From: Pseudomonadota bacterium
GTDB lineage: Bacteria > Pseudomonadota > Alphaproteobacteria > Rhizobiales > Kaistiaceae
NCBI GenBank assembly: GCA_023391905.1
Contig: JAEWAD010000330.1
Location: 1 to 13,334 of the forward strand
DNA: 13,334 bases
Reading direction: 5' to 3'
Positions 5,684 to 13,297 of the stretch are shown piece by piece (position 1 is the stretch's first letter; every line of letters starts with the position of its first letter). The position numbers and the translations under genes are program-made. Under the pieces are notes generated by a model. That model saw only the letters and a list, made by a program, of their open reading frames with translations. It had not been told where the DNA came from and searched no databases.

Positions 5684-6609
5684 GCCTGATGAGCTTCATC
5701 ACGCCGTCGCTGGTCAATTCCGCCGTCCAGTCGATCACGCCGATCCTGCTCGCCGCGCTTGCCGGCACCCTCTGCGGCCGGGTCGGCGTCTTCAACATGG
5801 CGATGGAAGGCCAGCTGCTGGTCGGCGCGTTTGCCGCCGTCGTCGGCTCCTACGCCACCGGCAGCGCCCTCGGCGGCGTGCTGTTCGCGATCGTCTTCAC
5901 GGTGCTGTTCTCGCTGATCCTCGCCTATGGCGCGACGGTGTTCAAAGGCGACGCGGTGGTGATCTGCATCGGCATGAACCTGCTCGCCTCGGGCCTCACC
6001 GCCTATCTGCTCCGGCAGATGTTCGGCGTCTCCGGCACCTTCTCCGATCCGGCCATCGTCGGGCTCTCCAAGATCCGCATCGACGCGATCAACACCATTC
6101 CCTGGATCGGCTGGATTTTTTCACGACAGACCGCGATCACCTGGCTTGCCTGGATCCTCACCGCCGCGGTGACGATCATGATGTTCCGCACGCCGGTGGG
6201 CCTCCGGATGCGTGGCGTCGGCGAGGATGCCAGCGCCGCCGGCACCATGGGCATCAACGTGCTGCGGTATCGCGTGCTGACGGTGCTGTTCGCCGGCGGC
6301 CTGACCGGCCTCGGCGGCGCCCAGCTCTCGCTCGGCACGGTCAGCATCTTCTCCGAGGACATGAGCGCCGGCCGCGGCTGGATCGCCGTCGTCGCCGTCA
6401 TGCTCGGCCGCAACCATCCGCTCTGGGCGGCGCTCGCCTGCGTGCTGTTCGGCGTCGCCGACGCGCTCTCCGTCCGCCTGCAGAGCCAGGGCCTGCCCAA
6501 CCAGCTCACCGACGTCGTGCCCTATGTCGTGACGCTGCTGGCGCTGGCGCTCAGCCACCGCAAGCGGCTGAAGCGCCGCGCCGCCGAAACGCTCACCGCG
6601 CACGCCTGA
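5680..6609 (+). CDS. ABC transporter permease, BMP/nucleoside type (second of two)
   Basis: A 309-residue permease that pairs with the preceding one to form the membrane channel. Its ATG overlaps the upstream TGA (ATGA, 5680-5683), with GGAGG (5667-5671) 8 bases before it. Visible features are the conserved segment VFNMAMEGQLLVGAF (37-51), repeated hydrophobic helices through about 295, and the coupling loop GLRMRGVGEDASAAGTMGIN (174-193). The C-terminal tail is basic (HRKRLKRRAAE) and cytoplasmic. Shorter than the first permease, as is usual for the second subunit in BMP-type operons such as YufPQ. It is followed by the nucleoside hydrolase after 31 bases. Confidence 0.92.
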   Translation: MSLMSFITPSLVNSAVQSITPILLAALAGTLCGRVGVFNMAMEGQLLVGAFAAVVGSYATGSALGGVLFAIVFTVLFSLILAYGATVFKGDAVVICIGMNLLASGLTAYLLRQMFGVSGTFSDPAIVGLSKIRIDAINTIPWIGWIFSRQTAITWLAWILTAAVTIMMFRTPVGLRMRGVGEDASAAGTMGINVLRYRVLTVLFAGGLTGLGGAQLSLGTVSIFSEDMSAGRGWIAVVAVMLGRNHPLWAALACVLFGVADALSVRLQSQGLPNQLTDVVPYVVTLLALALSHRKRLKRRAAETLTAHA

Positions 6610-6640
6610 CGCGCGCGCCCTGCCATCAAGGATATCCGCC

Positions 6641-7594
6641 ATGACCGCAGCCTGCCGCATGATCCTCGACGTCGACACCGGCGTCGACGACGCCATGGCG
6701 ATCTTCTATGCCATCCGCCGCCCGGGCATAAAGCTCGAGGCGCTGACGACCACCTTCGGCAACACCGACACGGTGATCGCGACCGAGAACACGCTGAAGA
6801 TTCTGGAATTGCTCGGCCGGCCGGAGATCCCGGTGGCGCAGGGCGTCGCCCGCTCGCTGATCCGCCCCTACAAGCGCATGGCCGATCATATCCACGGTTC
6901 GAACGCGCTCGGCGACGTCGAGCTGCCGGCACCGAAGATCAAGGCCGTCGACGAGCACGCGATCGACCTGATGATCCGCGTCATCAAGGAGAACCCCGGC
7001 GAGATCACGCTCTGCCCGGTCGGGCCGATCACCAATGTCGCGCTCGCCATCACCAAGGCGCCCGAGATCGCCAAGCTGGTGAAGGAGATCGTCGTCATGG
7101 GCTCGACGATCCTGCATCCGGGCATTCATGGCCCGATCGCGCCGATGGTCGACGCCAATTTCGCCAATGATCCAGAAGCGGCTCATATCGTGCTGCAGTC
7201 CGGCGCCAACGTCACCCTGGTCGGCATGGACGTCACCATGACGACCCTGCTCTCGACCGACATGATGGCCGAAATCACGCGCGAGGGTGATCACGCGGCG
7301 CAGACGCTGATGCAGATCACGCAGTTCTACGTCGACGCCTACAAGACGATGTATCCGGGCATCCAGGGCTGCGGCCTGCACGACCCGCTCGCCGTCGCCG
7401 TCGCCGAGGATCCGACGCTGGTCGGCCTGGAGCGGATGTATGTCGACGTCGAGCTGCATGGCGAGCTGACGCGCGGCCAGACGGTCGCCGACCGCCGCCG
7501 CACGGCGATCCCGTTCCACAACGCCAACGTCGCCATGACCGTCGACCGTCCCCGCTTCGAGGCCGACTTCATGGCGCTGATGAAGGGCCGCTGA
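6641..7594 (+). CDS. Nucleoside hydrolase (inosine-uridine preferring type)
   Basis: A 317-residue enzyme that hydrolyses the N-glycosidic bond of nucleosides to base and ribose in the cytoplasm, which fits its place after a nucleoside-type importer. The calcium-binding signature is DVDTGVDDA (10-18; D12, D16 and D17 are the expected acidic positions), followed by FGN (39-41), HIHG (83-86), and the C-terminal GLHDPLAVA (245-253), whose H247 and D248 match the family's catalytic-histidine and metal-ligand positions. CPVGPITNVALA (125-136) is the standard mid-domain motif. Where most relatives have a glutamate in an EFN segment before DPEAA, this one has D171 (DANFANDPEAA). AAGGA lies 8 bases before the ATG. 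Base specificity cannot be told from the sequence. Confidence 0.93.
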   Translation: MTAACRMILDVDTGVDDAMAIFYAIRRPGIKLEALTTTFGNTDTVIATENTLKILELLGRPEIPVAQGVARSLIRPYKRMADHIHGSNALGDVELPAPKIKAVDEHAIDLMIRVIKENPGEITLCPVGPITNVALAITKAPEIAKLVKEIVVMGSTILHPGIHGPIAPMVDANFANDPEAAHIVLQSGANVTLVGMDVTMTTLLSTDMMAEITREGDHAAQTLMQITQFYVDAYKTMYPGIQGCGLHDPLAVAVAEDPTLVGLERMYVDVELHGELTRGQTVADRRRTAIPFHNANVAMTVDRPRFEADFMALMKGR

Positions 7595-7614
7595 CGGCTC
7601 GTCGCCTTATGTTG

Positions 7615-7640
7615 CCCGGCGCCTCCGGAAAGGCGCCGGG
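7615..7640 (+). terminator. Hairpin after the nucleoside hydrolase gene
   Basis: A perfect 9-bp inverted repeat, CCCGGCGCC (7615-7623) and GGCGCCGGG (7632-7640), with an 8-base loop begins 20 bases after the stop. No T-run follows, so it is not a classical intrinsic terminator. It may stabilise the 3' end or act with Rho. Confidence 0.5.
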
Positions 7641-7743
7641 ATCACGACCGTCGCGGCAAGCGGGAAGTCCTGTCGCAGGACGGATCTCGCCGGCGGAAAT
7701 TCTCCCGATCTTTTGATCTTTCCTTCGAACCGCTTGCCCTAGT

Positions 7744-7775
7744 CTCCATTCCATGGAGCCGCAGCAATTCGGAGG
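7744..7775 (+). promoter_or_regulatory. Palindrome and ribosome binding site upstream of the BetT-like gene
   Basis: A perfect inverted repeat CTCCAT-TCC-ATGGAG (7744-7758) lies 12 bases before GGAGG (7771-7775), which sits 8 bases before the GTG start at 7784. The palindrome could be an operator or a small leader hairpin. No convincing -35/-10 pair was found in 7641-7743; a tandem GATCTTT repeat (7707-7721) is the only other pattern there. Confidence 0.4.
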
Positions 7776-7783
7776 CGCCCGGC

Positions 7784-9760
7784 GTGCCGAAATTTGTCGT
7801 CAATGCGCCGGTGTTTTTCGGATCTGTGACGATTGTTGTCCTGTTCGTCGCGATCGGGGTCGTTTTTCCCCGTCAGGCCGACGACATCTTCAGCGGCATC
7901 CAGGCCGCCATCCTGTCGGGGTTCGGCTGGCTGTACCTGCTGGCGGTCGGCATCTTCCTGATCGCCATGATCCTGCTCTCGTTCGGTCGCTATGGCGATC
8001 TGAAGCTGGGGCCGGACGATGCGGTGCCGGACTTCCGCTTCCTGTCATGGCTGTCGATGCTGTTTGCCGCCGGCATGGGCATCGGCATGATGTATTTCGC
8101 CGTCGGCGAGCCGATGACCCATTTTGCGTCGCCGCCGGAAGCGCCGCCGCTGACGATCGCGGCGAAGCGCGAGGCGATGAGCGTGACCTTCTTCCATTGG
8201 GGCATGCACGCCTGGGCCATCTACGCCGTGGTCGGGCTGTCGCTCGCCTATTTCGGCTATCGCTACAACCTTCCGCTGACGATCCGTTCCGGTCTCTATC
8301 CGATCCTGAAGGAGAGGATCAACGGGCCGATCGGCAACGCCGTCGATGTCTTCGCCATCTGCGGCACAATGTTCGGGCTGGCGACGTCGCTGGGTTTCGG
8401 TGTGCTGCAGATCAACGCGGGACTGAACTACCTGCTCGGCGTGCCCGTCTCGCTTTCGGTCCAGATCCTGCTGGTCGTCGTCGTCATGGCCGCCGCCACC
8501 GTCTCGGTGATATCCGGCCTCGACAAGGGCGTTCGCATCCTGAGCGAGCTCAATCTCTCGGTTGCCGTCCTGCTGATGCTGTTCGTGCTGCTGGTCGGAC
8601 CGACCCGGAACCTGATGCGCGATTTCGTCCAGAACATCGGGCTTTATCTCGACAGCATCCTGCTGCGCACCTTCAACATCTACGCCTATGAGCCGCGTCC
8701 CTGGATCGACAAGTGGACGCTGTTCTACTGGGCGTGGTGGATCTCCTGGTCGCCCTTCGTCGGCATGTTCATCGCGCGCATCTCGCGCGGGCGGACCGTG
8801 CGCGAATTCATCGTCGCCGTTCTCTTCATGCCGGCGGGATTTACGTTCTTCTGGATGACTGTGTTCGGCAACACCGCCATGGAGATCGACACCACCGTGG
8901 CCAATGGCGCGCTGGCGAAGGCGGTGCAGGCGGACCTGTCGGTGGCGCTGTTCCAGTTCTTCCAGTATCTGCCCTTCTCCGCCGTGACCTCGACCCTGGC
9001 GGTGGCGCTGATCATCATCTTCTTCGTCACCTCGGCGGATTCCGGCTCGCTCGTCATGGATACGATCGCCGCCGGCGGGCGGACGGATACGCCCTATCTG
9101 CAGCGCATCTTCTGGTGCGTGCTGACCGGCGCGGTCGCCGCCGTCCTGCTGGCCGCCGGCGGTCTCTCGGCGCTGCAATCCGCCACCATTTCGACCGCCC
9201 TGCCGTTTTCGATCGTGATGCTGGTTCTCGTCTGGTCGTTGATCGTGGGCATGAAGGCGGATGTGGCGAACAGCCAGGCCCTGGCGACGGCGGTCCCGCA
9301 GGCCTATCCCGCCTCCGAAATGGCGTGGCAGAAGCGGCTGGCCCTGCTGCTGCGCGCCCCGGACGCCCGCGAGGTCGACCGCTTCCTGGAAAACGCGGTC
9401 AGCCCGGCGCTCAACGCCGTGGCGAGGGAGTTGCAGGCGCGCTCGCGCGCGGCCGAGGTGGCGTTCGATCGCGATGCCGCCACCATCACCTTGACGGCGC
9501 CAGCCGACGAAGTCCGGAACTTCATCTACGGCGTGCGCAGGGTCGAGCACAAACTGCCGGCCTTCACGGCCTATGACGCGACCCGCTCCAACTATCGCTA
9601 CGAAGCCTACACGTTCTTTTCGGATGGCAGTCGCGGCTACGACATCATGGGCATGTCGCAGGAGCAGATCATCAATGACGTGCTGGCGAAGTTCGAGCGC
9701 TACATGGTCCAGTCGCAGTCCCCGGCGACCTCGCTGATGACGGCGGCGCCGGAGCACTAG
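7784..9760 (+). CDS. betT: BCCT-family choline/glycine betaine transporter, BetT-like
   Basis: A 658-residue sodium- or proton-coupled transporter of the BCCT family. It starts at GTG (7784), supported by GGAGG 8 bases upstream. Twelve hydrophobic segments are expected between about 10 and 490. Diagnostic segments are AAGMGIGMMYFAVGEP (95-110), YNLPLTIRSGLYPI (161-174), RINGPIGNAVD (178-188) and the aromatic signature FYWAWWISWSPFVG (314-327), whose W318, W319 and W322 line the substrate pocket in known members. The C-terminal soluble region of about 170 residues (YRYEAYTFFSDGSRGYDIMG, 604-623) is typical of BetT rather than short BCCT carriers such as BetP, and the length is near that of E. 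coli BetT. It stands alone between two operons; no bet enzymes are present in the window. Choline is the likeliest substrate, but betaine or related compounds are possible. Confidence 0.92.
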   Translation: MPKFVVNAPVFFGSVTIVVLFVAIGVVFPRQADDIFSGIQAAILSGFGWLYLLAVGIFLIAMILLSFGRYGDLKLGPDDAVPDFRFLSWLSMLFAAGMGIGMMYFAVGEPMTHFASPPEAPPLTIAAKREAMSVTFFHWGMHAWAIYAVVGLSLAYFGYRYNLPLTIRSGLYPILKERINGPIGNAVDVFAICGTMFGLATSLGFGVLQINAGLNYLLGVPVSLSVQILLVVVVMAAATVSVISGLDKGVRILSELNLSVAVLLMLFVLLVGPTRNLMRDFVQNIGLYLDSILLRTFNIYAYEPRPWIDKWTLFYWAWWISWSPFVGMFIARISRGRTVREFIVAVLFMPAGFTFFWMTVFGNTAMEIDTTVANGALAKAVQADLSVALFQFFQYLPFSAVTSTLAVALIIIFFVTSADSGSLVMDTIAAGGRTDTPYLQRIFWCVLTGAVAAVLLAAGGLSALQSATISTALPFSIVMLVLVWSLIVGMKADVANSQALATAVPQAYPASEMAWQKRLALLLRAPDAREVDRFLENAVSPALNAVARELQARSRAAEVAFDRDAATITLTAPADEVRNFIYGVRRVEHKLPAFTAYDATRSNYRYEAYTFFSDGSRGYDIMGMSQEQIINDVLAKFERYMVQSQSPATSLMTAAPEH

Positions 9761-10017
9761 GCTCCGATCAGCCTCGCGCATCCTCGCGTCGGGCGCAGGA
9801 AAGCCGAAGCCCTTGCGTGCCACAACAGCGACTCCAGTCTCGGTGGAAATGAGTAACGTTTTCATGGCGCGGCCGTTGGGCGTCCCTGCCGCCGGCTTCT
9901 CCGATTTTCGGATGGTTTGCCACGGAACGGAGCAATTTCGCGCCGTGCCGGATTCGCGGGCAGGGCGCGAAGATTTGGTGCGCAAGGCAAAACGCGCTTG
10001 ACGCCGTGCGGCAGACG

Positions 10018-10033
10018 ATGTTGACGTTTACAT
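10018..10033 (+). promoter_or_regulatory. LacI/GalR-family-type operator
   Basis: ATGTTGACGTTTACAT is a 16-bp imperfect palindrome centred on CG. Its right half matches the general LacI-family half-site CGTTTACAT, and the left half differs from the mirror image at two positions. Sugar ABC operons are often repressed by such regulators. The cognate regulator gene is not in the window. Confidence 0.5.
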
Positions 10034-10040
10034 GAAAGGA

Positions 10041-10082
10041 CGGGGCGCGGAGGAGGCGCCCCGGCGGCGCCGTGTGCGCCGC
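10041..10082 (+). other. Two directly adjacent leader hairpins
   Basis: The first stem is CGGGGCGC (10041-10048) with GCGCCCCG (10056-10063); its 7-base loop is GGAGGAG, a Shine-Dalgarno-like sequence with no start codon at proper distance. The second is GCGGCGC (10064-10070) with GCGCCGC (10076-10082). They abut with no spacer. A competing hairpin, GGCGCC (10055-10060) with GGCGCC (10066-10071), would exclude both. GC-rich DNA readily produces such repeats, so function is uncertain. Confidence 0.35.
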
Positions 10083-10154
10083 GCAACGGGAGGGTAGGCG
10101 CGTGCGCGACATCGGTGAAGCTCGGATCGTGGCTCGATGCGGGGAGGGCGTGTG

Positions 10155-11018
10155 ATGGCGCGGCCGCCGATCGTCGATACCCATCTCCATCTCTGGGATC
10201 CGAAGAAGCTGCGCTATGCCTGGCTCGACGGTAATCCCGTGCTCGACCAGGCCTATGGGCTCGACCGCTACAATGCGGCGACCGAGGGGCTCGGCGTCGA
10301 GGCGATGGTGTTCCTGCAATGCGAGGTCGATACCGCGCAGTACCAGGACGAGGCGGACTGGATCGCGCAGCTCGCGAAGGTCGATCCTCGTATCCGGGGC
10401 ATGGTTGCCTGGGCGCCGCTGGAGAAGGGGCGGGCCGTCGCCGCCGATCTCGAGCGCCTCGCCAGGCATGACATCCTGCGCGGCATCCGCCGCATCATCC
10501 AGTTCGAGCCGGACGTCGATTTCTGCCTGCGTCCGGATTTCATCGAGGGCGTGCGCACGCTGGCCGATTTCGACCTCTCCTTCGACATCTGCGTCGATCA
10601 GCGCACCATGGCGAATGCCCTGAAATTCGCGGCGCAGGTGCCGGACGTGCCGATGATCCTCGATCATATCGGCAAGCCGCGCATCAAGGCCGGCGAGATG
10701 GAGCCGTGGGCGAGTGAGATGCAGGAGCTGGCGGCGATGCCGCATGTCGTCTGCAAGATCTCCGGCGTCGCCACCGAGGCGGATCACGCCAACTGGACCG
10801 ACGATCAGCTGAAGCGCTACGTCGAGGTCGCCATCGACGCCTTCGGTTTCGACCGCGTGATGTTCGGCGGCGACTGGCCGGTGGCCGTGCAGGCGATCGA
10901 CTATCGCCGCTGGGTCGAGCTGCTCGACACGATCCTCGCCTCGGCCACCAACGTCGAGCGTCAAAAATTCTGGCACGACAACGCCGTCCGCTTCTATCGC
11001 CTGGAGACGGCGCGATGA
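10155..11018 (+). CDS. Amidohydrolase-family (COG3618-type) metal-dependent lactonase
   Basis: A 287-residue TIM-barrel hydrolase of the amidohydrolase-2 family. The start at 10155 is set by GGGGAGGG (10141-10148); the ATG at 10137 lies upstream of that site. Motifs are the N-terminal DTHLHLWDP (8-16, metal ligands H10 and H12), GIRRIIQ (about 110-116), LDHIGKP (169-175, H171), VCKISG (199-204) and FGGDWPV (237-243, catalytic D240). Relatives act as L-fuconolactonase or L-rhamnono-lactonase, opening aldonolactones made by sugar dehydrogenases. The stop overlaps the start of a sugar ABC ATPase (ATGA), which supports a sugar-acid role. The exact sugar is not readable, and other amidohydrolase-2 activities (2-pyrone lactonase or decarboxylase types) are less likely in this context. 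Confidence 0.85.
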   Translation: MARPPIVDTHLHLWDPKKLRYAWLDGNPVLDQAYGLDRYNAATEGLGVEAMVFLQCEVDTAQYQDEADWIAQLAKVDPRIRGMVAWAPLEKGRAVAADLERLARHDILRGIRRIIQFEPDVDFCLRPDFIEGVRTLADFDLSFDICVDQRTMANALKFAAQVPDVPMILDHIGKPRIKAGEMEPWASEMQELAAMPHVVCKISGVATEADHANWTDDQLKRYVEVAIDAFGFDRVMFGGDWPVAVQAIDYRRWVELLDTILASATNVERQKFWHDNAVRFYRLETAR

Positions 11019-12541
11019 CAGAGCTGAAGCCGCTCGTCTCGGCGCGCGGCATCTCGAAATCGTTCGGTGGGGTCGAGGTTCTGAGGAATGTCGACCTCGA
11101 CCTGATGCCGGGCGAGGTGCATGCGCTGCTCGGCGAGAACGGCGCGGGCAAGTCGACCTTCGCCAAGATCCTCGCCGGCGTGCACCGGCCGACGCGCGGC
11201 ACCATCGAACTCGGCGGCAAGGCCGTCGAGATCGGCTCGCCGATCGGCGCGCAGCGGCTCGGCATCACGCTGATCCACCAGGAGCCGATCTCGTTCCCGG
11301 ACCTGTCGGTGGCGGAGAACCTCGTCATCGGCCAGGTCGGCGGCAAGCCGCTCGGACGCGTGCGCTGGGCCGAGCTCGCCAAGGAGGCGCGCCGCCTGAT
11401 GGGACTCCTGAACGTGCCGATCGACGTCACCGTGCCGATGCGGGGCCTGTCGATTGCCGACCAGCAGATGGTCGAGATCGCCCGCGCGCTCGCCTCCGAC
11501 AGCCGTCTCATCATCATGGACGAGCCGACCGCCGCGCTGACGCCGAAGGAGGTCGAGACGCTGTTCACGATCGTCCGCCGCCTGCGGGAGGAGGGGCGGA
11601 CGATCATCTTCATCTCGCATCGACTGGAAGAAGTGCGCGCCATCTGCGACCGCGTCACCATTTTCCGCGATGGCGACAAGATCGAGACCGCCGAGACCGC
11701 GAGCCTGACCGACGCCGACATCATCCGCCGCATGATCGGCCGCCCGGTCGCCGACTATCTGCATCGCGGCACCAGCCAGGTCGGCGCCGTGGCGCTCTCG
11801 GTGCGCGGCCTGACCCTGCCGGGCCGGTTCGAGAACATCTCCTTCGACGTCCGCAAGGGCGAGATCGTCGGCCTCGGCGGCCTGGTTGGCGCCGGCCGCA
11901 CCGACGTGGCGCGCGCCATCTTCGGTGTCGCGCCCGCCGCCTCGGGCACGATCGAGATCGACGGCAAGCCGGCCGAGATCCGCGAACCGACCGACGCGAT
12001 CGCGCGCGGCGTCGCCTTCGTCTCCGAGGATCGGGCGATCGCCGGCATCTTCCGCTCGCTCTCCGTCGAGACCAACATCACCGCCGCCGTGCCGGACCGG
12101 ATCGCGCCGAAGGGCATCATCCGCCGCTCGGTCGAGAAGGCGCTGGCGAAGGAATCGGTCGAGAAGCTCCGGATTCGCCTCGCCACCGTGCGCCAGCCGA
12201 TCGGCGAGCTCTCCGGTGGCAACCAGCAGAAGGCGATCCTCGCCCGCTGGCTGCTGGCAGAGCCCGACATCCTGATCCTCGACGAGCCGACCCGCGGCAT
12301 CGACATCGGCGTCAAGGCCGAGTTCTACGACAGGATCGGCGAGCTTGCCGCGGCCGGCCGCGCCATCCTGCTGATCTCCTCGGAACTGCCGGAACTCCTC
12401 GCCTTGTCCGATCGCATCCTCGTCATGTCCGAAGGCAAGCTGACGGCCGACATCCCGCGCGCCGAGGCGAGCCAGGAGACGATCATGCACGCCGCCGTTC
12501 CGCGCTCTGGCCGCCATACCGTTTCGGGAGCGGCGGCATGA
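11015..12541 (+). CDS. Sugar ABC transporter ATP-binding protein (RbsA/MglA/RhaT type)
   Basis: A 508-residue double-NBD ATPase of carbohydrate uptake family 2. NBD1 has Walker A GENGAGKST (40-48), Q89, a relaxed signature LSIADQQ (145-151), Walker B LIIMDE (165-170) and switch H202. NBD2 has the family's altered P-loop GGLVGAGRT (288-296), signature LSGGNQQ (399-405), Walker B ILILDE (419-424) in DEPTRGIDIG, and serine (LLISSE) in place of the switch histidine, a usual trait of this family. The ATG overlaps the lactonase stop, and the TGA overlaps the permease ATG (12538-12541), so the three genes form a tightly coupled operon. No periplasmic binding protein is seen in the window; it probably lies beyond the right end. 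Ribose, rhamnose, fucose or a related sugar is possible. Confidence 0.93.
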   Translation: MTELKPLVSARGISKSFGGVEVLRNVDLDLMPGEVHALLGENGAGKSTFAKILAGVHRPTRGTIELGGKAVEIGSPIGAQRLGITLIHQEPISFPDLSVAENLVIGQVGGKPLGRVRWAELAKEARRLMGLLNVPIDVTVPMRGLSIADQQMVEIARALASDSRLIIMDEPTAALTPKEVETLFTIVRRLREEGRTIIFISHRLEEVRAICDRVTIFRDGDKIETAETASLTDADIIRRMIGRPVADYLHRGTSQVGAVALSVRGLTLPGRFENISFDVRKGEIVGLGGLVGAGRTDVARAIFGVAPAASGTIEIDGKPAEIREPTDAIARGVAFVSEDRAIAGIFRSLSVETNITAAVPDRIAPKGIIRRSVEKALAKESVEKLRIRLATVRQPIGELSGGNQQKAILARWLLAEPDILILDEPTRGIDIGVKAEFYDRIGELAAAGRAILLISSELPELLALSDRILVMSEGKLTADIPRAEASQETIMHAAVPRSGRHTVSGAAA

Positions 12542-13297
12542 GCGCGATCACCCGCCTGTTCCGCGCCCGCGAGGCCGGCATCCTCGTCATGCTGGTGCTG
12601 TTCGTCGCCGTCGTCAGCCTGATCCAGCCCCGCTTCTTCTCGGCCGAGACCCTGCGCATCGTCCTGCTCGCCGTGCCGCTGATCCTGGTCGCGGCGATGG
12701 GCCAGATGATGGTGCTGGTCGCCCGCCACGTCGACCTCTCGATCGGCTCGATCCTCGGCTTCTCGGCCATCGCCGCCGGCATGATTTTTCGCGATCATCC
12801 CGAGCTGCCGCTCTATGTCGGCTTCGCCGTCGGCGTGCTGTCGGGCGCCGCGCTCGGCTTCGTCAACGGCCTCGTCGTCACGATCTTCAAGCTGCCGTCG
12901 ATCATCGTCACGCTCGGCACGCTCAGCCTCTATCGCGGCCTGCTGTTCATCCTGTCCGGTTCGAAGCAGATCGACCCGAACGACATTCCCGAGCCGCTGA
13001 TCCGCATGGCGCAGACCTCGCCGATCGACATCCCGTGGATCGTGATCATCGCCTTCGCCGTCGCCTTCGCCACCTGGCTGTTCCTGACCTACACGCAGGT
13101 CGGCCGTCAGATCTACGCGATCGGCTCCAACCCGTCGGCGGCGCCGCTGCGCGGCATCCGCGTCCTGCCGGTGACGATCCTCGTCTTCACGCTGTCCGGT
13201 GCGCTCGCCGGCCTCGCCGGCCTGATCTATGCGGCGCGCTTCGGCTATGTGAACCCCGGCATCACCGGCGTCGGCTTCGAGTTCACCGTCATTGCGG
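12538..13297 (+). CDS. Sugar ABC transporter permease (RbsC/RhaP/LsrC type), truncated by contig end
   Basis: The first about 253 residues of a permease that usually has 320-340. The ATG overlaps the ATPase stop (ATGA). The N-terminus MSAITRLFRAREAGILVMLV leads into the first helix (about 13-30). Family marks are MGQMMVLVARHVDLSIGSIL (67-86), LPSIIVTLGTLSLYRGLLF and the coupling loop GRQIYAIGSNPSAAPLRGI, followed by LSGALAGLAGLIYAAR. The text resembles RhaP and LsrC (AI-2/rhamnose group) at GFEFTVIAAV, after which the family continues with a VLGG-type segment. Here the reading instead runs into sequencing-adapter bases from 13298, so the apparent tail (SYTHIRAHET) is not protein. Nothing suggests that the gene is broken in the organism itself. 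Confidence 0.9.

Larger units (their letters stand above)
9761..10154. other. Gene-free region upstream of the sugar operon
   Basis: These 394 bases hold no ORF with gene-like features. A weak 6-bp hairpin, CGGAGC and GCTCCG, spans the betT stop (loop ACTAG) and lacks a T-run. The middle part (about 9780-9990) shows nothing recognisable. The right part has a TTGACG (9998-10003) that might be a -35 element, a LacI-type operator and two adjacent GC-rich hairpins, so it is most likely the control region of the lactonase/ABC operon. Confidence 0.6.

Noticed and set aside
7569..7754. Minus-strand frame of 61 codons before betT
   Set aside because: It overlaps the hydrolase end and the hairpin, has no ribosome site or recognisable content, and is arginine/proline rich.
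9922..9932. An 11-base match (ACGGAACGGAG) to the hicAB flanking repeat
   Set aside because: Too short, has no associated gene junction or module, and fits chance similarity to a purine-rich sequence.
9813..10001. Plus-strand frame of 62 codons in the betT-lactonase gap
   Set aside because: No good ribosome site, no similarity recognised, and composition is not gene-like.
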